Assembly: GCF_018398875.1 (NCBI RefSeq)
Contig: NZ_JAGWDK010000008.1
Location: 124,001-188,000 of the forward strand
Direction of reading: 5' to 3'
DNA from: Bradyrhizobium sp. sGM-13
GTDB lineage: Bacteria; Pseudomonadota; Alphaproteobacteria; Rhizobiales; Xanthobacteraceae
DNA: 64,000 bases
A program made the position numbers and the translations under genes. The notes below the pieces were generated by a model. It was given only the letters and a program-made list of their open reading frames with translations. It was not told the DNA's origin and did no database searches. This document shows, piece after piece, positions 55,155-62,832 of this stretch; position 1 is the stretch's first letter, and every line of letters starts with the position of its first letter.

Positions 55155-55436
55155 ATGACAGGAATCCGGCTAACCTTGCTCATTGTCGCGAGCTCTTTTT
55201 TCACGCTCGCCGCTCAGGCCAGATGCGTTTGCCAATGTGTTGAGGGGCGCTTGCTACCGCGATGCACAACGAGCACCGATATTCCACCCGCCTGCCCCTT
55301 GTCGGTCTGTGAAATGACACCGCCATCCATTTCGCCGCCGATGCAGGTGCCACCCGTTGGCCGCTCCCAATGCTCGCAGCGTCAGGTCTTGAATCCCGCA
55401 ACCAGACAATACGAATCGCGTGTTGTTTGCAACTGA
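55155..55436 (+). CDS. small secreted cysteine-rich protein
   Basis: 93 residues. Signal peptide: MTGIRLTLLIVASSFFTLAA. The mature part has eight Cys (RCVCQCVEG, LPRCTT, PPACPLSVCEM, SQCSQ, VVCN), a Pro-rich centre and no known domain. An even number of Cys in an exported protein suggests disulfides. GGAAGAGGG precedes the ATG at 55155. Confidence 0.6.
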   Translation: MTGIRLTLLIVASSFFTLAAQARCVCQCVEGRLLPRCTTSTDIPPACPLSVCEMTPPSISPPMQVPPVGRSQCSQRQVLNPATRQYESRVVCN

Positions 55437-55759
55437 AGCGATTCGCGAGCGTTCTCGAAAAGAGGTCTGCGTCAGCCCAGAATGAACATTACGGAAGCGA
55501 TGGCGACCGAAACCTGCGCAATGATCCGGATCCCCACTCGCCGCTGTTCCCGATTTAATTCTTACCGCCCATATCAAGCTTAACGAGCGAATTCTGTTGC
55601 TCTCGATCTTCGTGCGTATAGCGTACACCACGCCGGACAATTGCCCCCGTCCGGCTCAATGTGACGAAGCCGTCGGGCGGCTTACAGTCAGTTTCGCCCG
55701 CCGCTCGGCGACTTCGTTGGCGTATGAGGCCGCTAACGAAACTGCGCGGAGACGGCTCC
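55437..55759. other. gap without recognised gene
   Basis: No convincing frame; a short minus-strand hydrophobic stretch (IIAQVSVAIASVMFIL) near 55490-55540 has no good start codon. Confidence 0.3.
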
Positions 55760-55954
55760 ATGTTCACCGCAATTGACCCTCCTGAAACGCAAAGCTTTAA
55801 GCCAGCAGGCGCGGAATTCTGGCATCTTTGGACCGTGATATTTCCCAGGCGATCCATCACCGGCCGTCTCGTACACGGACGCGTGTGGCGCCGACATGAC
55901 GGCCGCCATTGGCAATACAAGAAATTTATCGAGTACAATGAGGATGGAGAATGA
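55760..55954 (+). CDS. 64-residue small protein coupled to a PilZ gene
   Basis: The frame starts at ATG 55760 and contains HLWTVIFPRRSITGRLVHGR and then VWRRHDGRHWQYKKF, with Trp and basic residues. Its stop overlaps the ATG of the PilZ gene (ATGATGA-type overlap), which suggests co-translation. No family known. Confidence 0.45.
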   Translation: MFTAIDPPETQSFKPAGAEFWHLWTVIFPRRSITGRLVHGRVWRRHDGRHWQYKKFIEYNEDGE

Positions 55955-56214
55955 TGCCGAGTCCTCGCAACGATCGACGAGCAGTTCGCAGGGCAGGTAT
56001 CGGGAGAGGCGCGCTGCTGTTCTTCAAGGGGCAGCCCGGCGCGCGCGGCTGCAGGGTCATTGACATCTCGGACTGTGGCGCAAAACTTCGGACACACAAT
56101 CTATCGGTACTGCCGAGCACCTTCGAGCTGACCTTCGACAATTTTGAGACTAACCGAAGGTGCCGCCTGGTTTGGCGGGATGGCGAATTGCTCGGCATCG
56201 CTTTCGAAAATTAA
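55951..56214 (+). CDS. small PilZ domain protein
   Basis: 87 residues, a single PilZ domain. RRAVRRAG supplies an RxxxR motif, DISDCGAKL the DxSxxG motif, and FETNRRCRLVWRDGELLGIA the last strands. It is a plausible c-di-GMP receptor. GGATGGAGA precedes tandem ATGs at 55951 and 55954; either may be used. Confidence 0.72.
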   Translation: MMPSPRNDRRAVRRAGIGRGALLFFKGQPGARGCRVIDISDCGAKLRTHNLSVLPSTFELTFDNFETNRRCRLVWRDGELLGIAFEN

Positions 56215-56261
56215 AGGCTGAGCCTCATCGCATCCAATGAGCTGCGCATCTGAATAAGCGA

Positions 56262-56435
56262 CTAGGGATTGTGAGACTTCGTCGGCCCTACATCGCTCGA
56301 CGGCTGATTGAGAATCTGCAATCTACGCTCAAGCTCGGCCTTTTTGGCCTTCAGCTTCGAACTCAGGACATCTTGCATCAGCTCGCGGAGCTTAAACAGC
56401 TCATCGATCGTCATAGATTCCCATTCGCTGTTCAT
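56262..56435 (-). CDS. H-NS-like N-terminal domain only, 57 residues
   Basis: The sequence SEWESMTIDELFKLRELMQD and KKAELERRLQIL matches the coiled-coil dimerisation part of the window's H-NS-like proteins, but the gene stops before the linker and the WSGRGK-type DNA-binding motif. It may be a truncated gene or, more interestingly, an antagonist that pairs with full-length copies. Start at ATG 56435; upstream alternative 56450. Confidence 0.6.
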   Translation of the reverse strand: MNSEWESMTIDELFKLRELMQDVLSSKLKAKKAELERRLQILNQPSSDVGPTKSHNP

Positions 56436-56535
56436 GACGCGCCCCCACAATCATGAGTCGAAACGACTATCGATTGTAATGAGGAGTTCTATGATTCGAT
56501 AGAGGGCCAATGCCCGGTATTCGGCAATTGCCCGA

Positions 56536-56646
56536 CTATTCCATTCCGTCGAGCTCGCGAACGTTCCATAGCGAAACTGCCAAGATGATAAGAGATGGCA
56601 TCCACGCGAGCGTGGCTCCAAATGCTACGGCTTGCAAAGTGGTCAT
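56536..56646 (-). CDS. 36-residue single-pass membrane protein
   Basis: The ATG at 56646 follows GGGAG by eight bases. The frame reads TTLQAVAFGATLAWMPSLII and LAVSLWNVREL, one membrane helix with a short acidic tail. Too small for family assignment; looks like a real small protein. Confidence 0.45.
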   Translation of the reverse strand: MTTLQAVAFGATLAWMPSLIILAVSLWNVRELDGME

Positions 56647-57155
56647 GGATCGCTCCCAATTCCCCACTCACGAACCTGACTGCTCGTAATTAAATTGTAG
56701 TTGACAGCTCAAATCTTGACGTGCCGATGCCGATATCAAGGCATTTATGCGGTGCGAACAGTTGGCCGCTTGGTCCGACTTGCCTGGTGATTGTGCGTGT
56801 GCGATGCAGCGCGAACGCCCGCCAGCGGATGAGCCTCAAAGTTTTTTATGCGACGCCTGACCGTCCATGCGCCGCCCATGCAAGCACAACTGATCGGCGG
56901 CCCCGGCAGGCTTTGCAGCCAGCAACCGGCAGTCTGAATTCCGTGTTGTTTGATCTGTCGCAGCTTCAAACGCGAACTGGGTATAATCCACTGACAGTGT
57001 GGATCTACGTCGACAGTCGCAAGCCGCTGTCGGGGAACAAGGTAGATCTCAAGCTGTTCGCAAACGCGGAGGTAGCGAAAGCGTGGTTGAACGGTACAAC
57101 CCAGAAGGCGTTGCGTTTGCCTTGGGCTTTAGAGTTAGCCTTATCGGACGACGGC
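56647..57155. other. gap without recognised gene
   Basis: No protein-like frame with a start signal. An AT-rich short stretch at 56688-56715 includes CGTAATTAAATTGTAG. Confidence 0.35.
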
Positions 57156-57464
57156 TTATCGTCGATTGACCGCCTTCTTAATTCTGAAATCCTCGATACG
57201 CCTACCCGAGCGCAACTGCGCTACCAGCCAAAGCGGCTGCTTGCCACGTCCGGCCCAGGTCTCGGAGGGCTGATCAGGATTGCGATATTTCGGGGGTACC
57301 GCAGGGTAGGCCCGGCGCCCTGACATTGGGGTTTCCAGCAGCTTCAGACGCGCTTCTAACTGCAGTTTTTCCGCCTGGATTCTTTGCTGCAACAACTGAC
57401 TGACCTCAACATGCAGCGACCAAAGGTCGTCGGTACTCATCCGTTCGAGATCGATTCGTTTCAT
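57156..57464 (-). CDS. H-NS-like nucleoid protein, copy 3
   Basis: A 102-residue protein. KRIDLERMSTDDLWSLHVEV to LEARLKLLE is the coiled-coil part; AYPAVPPKYRNPDQP the linker; ETWAGRGKQPLWLVAQLRSG the DNA-binding motif (with Ala for the usual Ser, and Leu for Arg after the Pro). GGAG lies six bases before ATG 57464. Its upstream region (57485-57690) is AT-rich, consistent with autoregulation. Confidence 0.9.
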   Translation of the reverse strand: MKRIDLERMSTDDLWSLHVEVSQLLQQRIQAEKLQLEARLKLLETPMSGRRAYPAVPPKYRNPDQPSETWAGRGKQPLWLVAQLRSGRRIEDFRIKKAVNRR

Positions 57465-57698
57465 GACTAACTCCATCATCATTTCTCATGCACAGCTTCC
57501 GTTATTTCTCCGTTATTTGAATAATAAACCAACGTTTGCTTTCGGATTAAAGTCGGGTAAAAAGCGTAGTGAGCGCTTTTTAAAGTAAAATCGCGGCCAA
57601 AATACTCACAACTGGTTCCGATTGTGGAACCAACGCTGTAGCCAGAATTTTGTTTAGTTATTGGTGCATTTTGTTTTTAGTTGTGTAGGGGTTGAGTT

Positions 57699-57944
57699 AT
57701 GCCAAAGCGCAGCCGCGACATAGAATTACTTTGTCAAAATAATGATCTAAGAGCACAATATGAAGAGCTAATTCGCTTGCGAGCGGAGGTCGCCGGCTTG
57801 CTCTTTCCTTTGAGAAGATCGCCGCCTCGCAAACTTAGGGTTGGCCGCAGCAATCGGTCGGCAGCACGAATAGTACAGCGAGGCAAGCGGCCAGCGTCCT
57901 GCGCACCCATCCTGTTACTAATGCCGGGGCGTAATGCTACATAG
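57699..57944 (+). CDS. MPKR-family small protein
   Basis: 81 residues. MPKRSRDIELLCQNNDLRAQ, YEELIRLRAEVAGLL and a basic tail (RKLRVGRSNRSAARIVQRGK) follow the plan of the protein at 22325. The helix could pair with its paralogue. Function unknown. Confidence 0.55.
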   Translation: MPKRSRDIELLCQNNDLRAQYEELIRLRAEVAGLLFPLRRSPPRKLRVGRSNRSAARIVQRGKRPASCAPILLLMPGRNAT

Positions 57945-58354
57945 ACCGCACTATGCCTCCGCTCCGGCGCCCGGTCGGCTGCGATTGCGTCGCATACGGC
58001 CCCACAGTCCGCCCGGGGCACTGAAGCCGCCCATTCGGCTTCACGCTGACGCCTAATTCGGCCTCCGCCATTAGCGCGGCGCGCCGTTCATGCCGGCGAT
58101 CGCGACAGTCGTGGTCGTGTTAACACGCTAGTCGGGCCAGCCAGTTAGCCTTCGCCTGCCGTCTGGAAAGGACGTCCTCAATAGGGCTGGGTCATCTCTT
58201 TCGCGCCCGTCCAAGCACGAATCCTTGCTAGCGAGATGTGGCAAAGCGGCATCCAGTATCGGGGCTCCGTAGTTGTACTGTGAACACCGGCAACTGGCAC
58301 GGCTTCTGCTGTTTAGGTGCCGCTGGGGTTTAATCGGTTCAATTTAGGACGAAG
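57945..58354. other. gap without recognised gene
   Basis: Both strands show only broken frames with random composition. Confidence 0.35.
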
Positions 58355-58498
58355 ATGCAGCCGTACAAGTATTTTGATACCGGCGGCTTTTTTGACAGAG
58401 CAACGGGCGCATTCTTGTCCGGAGGCGACGAGAATCTCCGAGTATTTTCTGCCTTATGTGAACCTGAATACAGACTGTCACGACGAAGTAAAGGATAG
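58355..58498 (+). CDS. possible 47-residue small protein
   Basis: An ATG with AGGACGAAG just upstream opens a frame reading MQPYKYFDTGGFFDRATGAF and then LSGGDENLRVFSALCEPEYR. Composition is protein-like. No family known. Confidence 0.4.
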   Translation: MQPYKYFDTGGFFDRATGAFLSGGDENLRVFSALCEPEYRLSRRSKG

Positions 58499-58537
58499 CC
58501 TGATATTGTCAGGTGTGTGCGGGCGTAGGGGTAGAAA

Positions 58538-58723
58538 ATGAAACAGCCGGTTGAAGTACGGACACATCGTCTTTTGCAAATCTCGACCGATCTTCACAAC
58601 CGAATGGCTGAAGTTCAGAAACTCAGAGAAATGGTGCGATCAGCAGAGGCGGCAAAGCGCTGCCAAGAGCCGGTCCATCCAGCAGCCGTCATGCCTCCCG
58701 TCAGCAATGAGCTGCGCGTCTGA
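58538..58723 (+). CDS. 61-residue helical small protein
   Basis: AGGGGTAG precedes the ATG. HRLLQISTDLHNRMAEVQKL and REMVRSAEAAK are helical and resemble part of the protein at 47297. Function unknown. Confidence 0.5.
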   Translation: MKQPVEVRTHRLLQISTDLHNRMAEVQKLREMVRSAEAAKRCQEPVHPAAVMPPVSNELRV

Positions 58724-59157
58724 ATCAGGCTTGCGCTCACCGTAGCTCAATCTTTGGCTGCTTGTACTTGCGTTGATCGCCGCGGCCGTCGTCACTTGAG
58801 GATCCGTGCCGTGCCTTGACCGCCTGCGGCAGCCCGCTGCGGACAGGCGGTCGAGCATTAACGGGCAAGCTGCCGGTAGATCGATGGAAGCGCCGCCGCC
58901 AAGCGGCCGATGTTGCCGACGATGGCGTAGCCGCCGCGCATGGCGCACCGCCGCGCCGATCCGCGCGTAGTAGCCCGGCTTGAGCGCGCCGATACGCCGC
59001 TCGACGGCAACTCCCATCGGCTCCTCGAACGACTTGGCCGTCTCGATACGCACCCAGCGCCGCCGCGATGTGAAGGTCAGGATGCTGTGATGGTCGCCAC
59101 CGGTGGATAGCCCATGCGCGAGGACAAGCAGCGCTTCCTATCCACATCGAGAACGCG
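58724..59157. other. gap with an unassigned minus-strand fragment
   Basis: The minus strand between about 58860 and 59120 encodes WVRIETAKSFEEPMGVAVER and RIGALKPGYYARIGAAVRHA, which looks like a piece of a real protein, but it has no clear start, no known family and runs into broken frames. It lies beside the truncated hemN and may be part of the same rearrangement. Confidence 0.35.
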
Positions 59158-59850
59158 GTGGCCATCGACCCACGCGTCCGTGGAGAGCGAAACGTCGAGC
59201 TTCGGCCGGGCCGCTTTTCAGTGTTCGGCTATGCCCATATTCCCTCGTTCAAGGAGCATCAGCGCAAGATCGCGGAAGACTCCTTGCCCGACAGCATCGA
59301 GCGGCACCTCCAGTCCGAAACGATCGCGGAAGCCTTGCTGGACGCAGGCTACGTCCGCATCGGCCTCGATCACTTCGCGCTTCCCGGCGATAGTCTCGCC
59401 ATCGCGAGGCAGGACGGCAGGGTGAGGCGCGACTTCCAGAGCTATACCGACGATTCCGCCGACACGCTCATCGGTCTCGGCGGCAGCGCCATCGGCCGCA
59501 TGCCACAAGGATTCGTGCAGAATGTCGTTCCGACGCGCGACTATCTCATAGCCACTGCGAAGGGATACGCGTTCACCGATGAAGATCGCTTCCGTGCTGA
59601 TATCATCGAGCGCATCATGTGCGGTCTTGCCGTCGATCTGCCCCGGGTATCGCGGTTGCATGGCCGCGACCTTCGATCCGCAATCGTCGACCGGTCACGG
59701 ATCGAGAGCCTCATCGCGGACGGCGCTGTGACGATGGTCGATGATCGGCTTTCGATCAGCGACGGTGCCGAATTCCTGGTTTGCAGCGTCGCCTCGGCGT
59801 TTGATGCTCACCTTGTGCATTCCGCAGCGACGCATAGCCGCGCGGTCTGA
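59158..59850 (+). pseudogene. hemN: hemN fragment (oxygen-independent coproporphyrinogen III oxidase, C-terminal part)
   Basis: The frame encodes RPGRFSVFGYAHIPSFKEHQ, YVRIGLDHFALPGDSLA, TLIGLGGSAIGRMPQGFVQN and DIIERIMCGLAVDLPR, all from the second half of HemN. The radical SAM CxxxCxC region and the first ~230 residues are absent, and a few residues around TRDYLIATAKGYAF appear deleted. Lacking the iron-sulfur site it cannot work. A functional copy elsewhere is likely. Confidence 0.8.
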
Positions 59851-59978
59851 CCCGAATGTGCAGCGCAACAGCGGTGGCAGCATCCGCCGCGCCATCGCCA
59901 ACACGCGCTCGGCTGCCCCGGTGGAACACTCCGCGCCCCGGCCCGTTCTCTTCAATTACAAGAGGAAGGAACTGTCAG

Positions 59979-60254
59979 ATGATGAAAATCGCTATTACGG
60001 TGGCGGCTGCCGCAGCGGTGCTGACGACTGCTCCGATTGTCACTCCGGTTGAGGCCCAAGGCGTCGACGTTCAGGTCGGGCGGGACCGCGATTACGACAG
60101 GGACCAACGCCGACGGTACGACTCCGACACCACGGTAGGCGTCGGCCCAGGCGGTGTCACCATCGGTCAAGGACGACGCTGTCGTACCGTGACCACCACA
60201 GTTGAAAGAGACGATGGCCGCATGATCAAGCGCAAGGAGCGCCGCTGCGACTAA
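59979..60254 (+). CDS. small secreted Arg/Asp-rich protein
   Basis: 91 residues from ATG 59979 (a second ATG follows at 59982), after AGGAAGGAA. Signal peptide: KIAITVAAAAAVLTTAPIVT. The mature part has RDRDYDRDQRRRYDSD, VGPGGVTIG and CRTVTTTVERDDGRMIKRKE, a pattern seen in many small exported Bradyrhizobium proteins. Function unknown. Confidence 0.65.
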   Translation: MMKIAITVAAAAAVLTTAPIVTPVEAQGVDVQVGRDRDYDRDQRRRYDSDTTVGVGPGGVTIGQGRRCRTVTTTVERDDGRMIKRKERRCD

Positions 60255-60359
60255 AAAACGGCGGAGCTACGTCCGGTCTCTGACCATAGCTCAACTCGGA
60301 GCGGGCATCGAGCGATGACGCTTGCGTCGCCATCACTTTGTGCGCCGGCGTGTCTCCGA

Positions 60360-60557
60360 TCAAGTCTTGGCCTTCTGATCCGAGGCCGCCTCGCGGGCCA
60401 GTCGCTCTGCCTTCAATCGCTCCCTGTTTGCATGGAGCGCCTGTTGGGCGCGTTGATACTCGGAAAGTGCTACTTTGGCGTCCGCGTCTCTGAAGACCTT
60501 TCGAGCTTCCCGTTCGGCCGCGGTGGGCGTCCTCCGCTCGGATGTGCGATCGCTCAT
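60360..60557 (-). CDS. 65-residue charged helical protein
   Basis: AAGGAGGAG precedes ATG 60557. SDRTSERRTPTAAEREARKV, FRDADAKVALSEYQRAQQAL and HANRERLKAERLARE are strongly charged and helical. No domain. Role unknown. Confidence 0.6.
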   Translation of the reverse strand: MSDRTSERRTPTAAEREARKVFRDADAKVALSEYQRAQQALHANRERLKAERLAREAASDQKAKT

Positions 60558-60599
60558 TTGCTCCTCCTTCGGTCGCAAACGGCCCTGGCGCCAAGTGGT

Positions 60600-60974
60600 G
60601 CGCGCATCAGGATCGCCAACCTAGGTGGTAAGGTTTTCCTCCGGCTTGAATTTTGGGGTGTAAGTACCAGAGGCAGGGATTCGACGCCTGACGAACCCGT
60701 TGGTTCCATTCTGTCTTGGCGGCTTCAAGTCGCATGGCCGGTGCCCCCACCTCGGATATCGCATAAGCGCCCCGTGGCGTACGTCAGTACACGCTCCTGC
60801 AGATGGAGGCGCGCGTTGGGGAAGCGGTCGAAATTACCGACATGGTCATAGTGCAAATGCGTCAGGATGACATCCGCGACCTCGGTCGCATTGATGCCTA
60901 ACGCGCCGAGCGTCTCCACCGGATCATGGAAAAGGCTAGGCCGCATCGCAAAGATATTGGCGCCCTATCGCGCG
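60600..60974. other. gap around a lactonase fragment
   Basis: Apart from the metallo-beta-lactamase fragment annotated separately, nothing is recognised here. Confidence 0.3.
60725..60952 (-). pseudogene. metallo-beta-lactamase fold fragment (lactonase-like)
   Basis: The frame encodes VADVILTHLHYDHVGNFDRF and PNARLHLQERVLTYATGR. The HxHxDH-type metal motif reads HLHYDH. N-acyl homoserine lactonase-like proteins look like this, but both the start of the fold and the C-terminal two-thirds are missing, so this is a remnant. Confidence 0.65.
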
Positions 60975-61490
60975 TCATCGAGAACTACTGGGCGGGGCGC
61001 CGAGGATGCGAAGCAAATTGGGATCGTTCTGCAGGGTGTGAGCGCCAATCCCTAGGCCACCGAGCGCGTAGACGCCAATCGCAATCCCGCCGACGGCCCA
61101 ATATCCCGTGGCGATTCCGCCGGCCCCGAGGCCCAGCGCCAGCGCCATTCCACCAACGCACAGGATGCCGAGGCTGATGCCGCCGAACGCAACCACGCCC
61201 ATCGCAACCCCACCAAAGGCGGCGAAGCCAACGGCGATATTGCCCACCGCAATAATGCCGCGGGCAGGCCTGAAGCCGACAAGCCACGTCGGGCCGAGCA
61301 TGACGTGGATGAGCGGCAGACCGAACAGAATTATCTGTGACTTGTATTCATAGAAGTACGGCCGCCCTGCCCATGCACCGCTCGTCGCTGTTGCGGAACT
61401 TCGTTCCTGCAAAGGCCTGCCGCATTCGGGACAGGCCGTCGCCTGTTCGCTGATCTCCCGGCCACAATCCGCGCACCGCACCAAAGTCAT
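60975..61490 (-). CDS. zinc-ribbon protein with glycine-rich membrane repeats
   Basis: 171 residues. The start (MTLVRCADCGREISEQATAC, then PECG) is a zinc ribbon with two CxxC pairs. A linker leads to repeated hydrophobic Gly/Ala segments (IIAVGNIAVGFAAFGGVAMG, VVAFGGISLGILCVGGMALA, GGIAIGVYALGGLGIG), spaced about 8-12 residues, suggesting a membrane-inserted or beta-like repeat. GGGAG stands before ATG 61490; an upstream ATG at 61559 would overlap the previous stop. Last gene of the radical SAM run. Confidence 0.6.
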   Translation of the reverse strand: MTLVRCADCGREISEQATACPECGRPLQERSSATATSGAWAGRPYFYEYKSQIILFGLPLIHVMLGPTWLVGFRPARGIIAVGNIAVGFAAFGGVAMGVVAFGGISLGILCVGGMALALGLGAGGIATGYWAVGGIAIGVYALGGLGIGAHTLQNDPNLLRILGAPPSSSR

Positions 61491-61549
61491 CCTGGCATCT
61501 CCCGCATTCCTGATGTGCAGGTTCGCCCCATTTCTCAATCGGAGCTGAA

Positions 61550-61924
61550 TCAGTTCCACATGTGAACGGCGATAAGCCAGCCCGTGCGTTCGCGCGCGAA
61601 TATGTTCAGCCAGTTGCCCTTGTAGGGACCGCCGCCGCCGAGTCCCCGAAGTGTCCAGCGGCCCGACGCGACCAAAGCGGCATCCTTCGCGAACACGTCA
61701 CCAAGATCGACGACATAGTCGCGAAAGCCCTGCGCGCGGATATCGGCGAAGAACGTGCAGATCGCCTCCGCGCCGACGACGGTCGATCGTCCGGGCGGCA
61801 CGATCCGGGCGTCCGGGGTGTAGAAGCGGGCCAGATCGGCGACCTTGCCTGAGTTGAATGAATGAGCCCACTCATCGATGAGGGCTTGTGTCTGTTGCTG
61901 CATGATTGACGATTTCTCCCTCAT
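61550..61924 (-). CDS. SnoaL/NTF2-like protein (SgcJ/EcaC type)
   Basis: 124 residues. ALIDEWAHSFNSGKVADLAR, FYTPDARIVPPG, FFADIRAQGF and ASGRWTL to WLIAVHMWN match the NTF2/SnoaL (DUF4440-like) fold, often a small-molecule isomerase or binding domain. Its ATG overlaps the stop of the preceding gene (ATGA), so it belongs to the same operon. Confidence 0.75.
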   Translation of the reverse strand: MREKSSIMQQQTQALIDEWAHSFNSGKVADLARFYTPDARIVPPGRSTVVGAEAICTFFADIRAQGFRDYVVDLGDVFAKDAALVASGRWTLRGLGGGGPYKGNWLNIFARERTGWLIAVHMWN

Positions 61925-62832
61925 CTGCGTGCGAAATCATCGGGCGCGACGGCCTGCTGCTGTGCTACGCCAAGCAAAGGCCAGAATACCCAGTCCTCAA
62001 GCGGACAGAGGGGCGTGATGGCCTCGTCCACGCCGGTTGGTCGGATCCGCACGCTATCCGTCGACGGGTAGTCGAGCACAATGCGTATCGCTCCGAGCCG
62101 ACGGGCAAAGCTCTGCGAGCCGGAGATCGTTTCGACCTGAAGCGCCGCTCGCGGCCCATGGGTGAGCAGGAGGCGCGATCGGCCGCTCTCTTTCCTGACC
62201 GCTTGGGCGAAAGCCTCCGGCGGCATATCGGTCAGATAGTAGATGACTGTGCCTGGCGTCGTAAGGCGTGCGAGGCGTGGAAACCAGCGCCCTTGTAGCG
62301 GCAGCAATACCAGAGTGATTCCGTGCGCCCGGCGCAACAGGTCGGCGATGATGCGCAGCCGCGGCTCGGGCCGCTGACCCTGATGCAACAGGACCACCTG
62401 ACTGAACCCCCGGTTCTTGCCAAGAAATGCCGCAAGCCGAAACAGCACAGAGAAGACGCAGACATGGTGGATCGTATCGACCCAGAGTGGCCCGAAGCCA
62501 TCGAGCCCGCGCGCCTCGCGAACGTGAAGCGTGTGCTCCACTGCGCCGAGATATCTCATCACCTGATCCGTCGACATGTTCTGCATGACAAGCGGCTCAA
62601 ACGCGAAATCGATGATGTTCAGCGCGGCCTTCCGGTTGGCTGCATCAGGCAAATTCATGACACCGCTGCGGGCGCGCAAGAGCATGTGGTCGAGGCGACT
62701 CCCGTCGACCTGCGCGATCAGGCGGTCGCGCACATGGCGGCTCGCCCTGCTGGCGGCAAAGGCGTTGGCGACAAAGGTGTCGAACCTGTCGGCAGTCAGA
62801 TCGAAGGCGCCAGCCGGCGTAATCGCATTCAC
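61921..62832 (-). CDS. uncharacterised protein of the radical SAM operon
   Basis: 303 residues, no recognised domain. Visible segments: FDTFVANAFAASRASRHVRD (helical), VDTIHHVCVFSVLFRLAAFL, VVLLHQGQRPEPRLRIIADL, GRWFPRLARLTTPGTVIYYL and IVLDYPSTDSVRIRPTG. An alpha/beta enzyme fold is possible. The GTG start overlaps the radical SAM gene stop (GTGA) and its own stop overlaps the next start, so it is tightly co-translated. It may act on the same product as the radical SAM enzyme. Confidence 0.6.
   Translation of the reverse strand: MNAITPAGAFDLTADRFDTFVANAFAASRASRHVRDRLIAQVDGSRLDHMLLRARSGVMNLPDAANRKAALNIIDFAFEPLVMQNMSTDQVMRYLGAVEHTLHVREARGLDGFGPLWVDTIHHVCVFSVLFRLAAFLGKNRGFSQVVLLHQGQRPEPRLRIIADLLRRAHGITLVLLPLQGRWFPRLARLTTPGTVIYYLTDMPPEAFAQAVRKESGRSRLLLTHGPRAALQVETISGSQSFARRLGAIRIVLDYPSTDSVRIRPTGVDEAITPLCPLEDWVFWPLLGVAQQQAVAPDDFARR

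Noticed and set aside
55555..56097. Long minus-strand reading frame opposite the PilZ gene
   Set aside because: The plus strand carries a clear PilZ domain in the same place; the minus frame is Arg/Ser/Pro-rich and typical of an antisense shadow.
56721..57323. 200-codon plus-strand frame overlapping the H-NS-like gene
   Set aside because: Its second half is antisense to a well-conserved H-NS-like protein, and its first half has no recognisable content.
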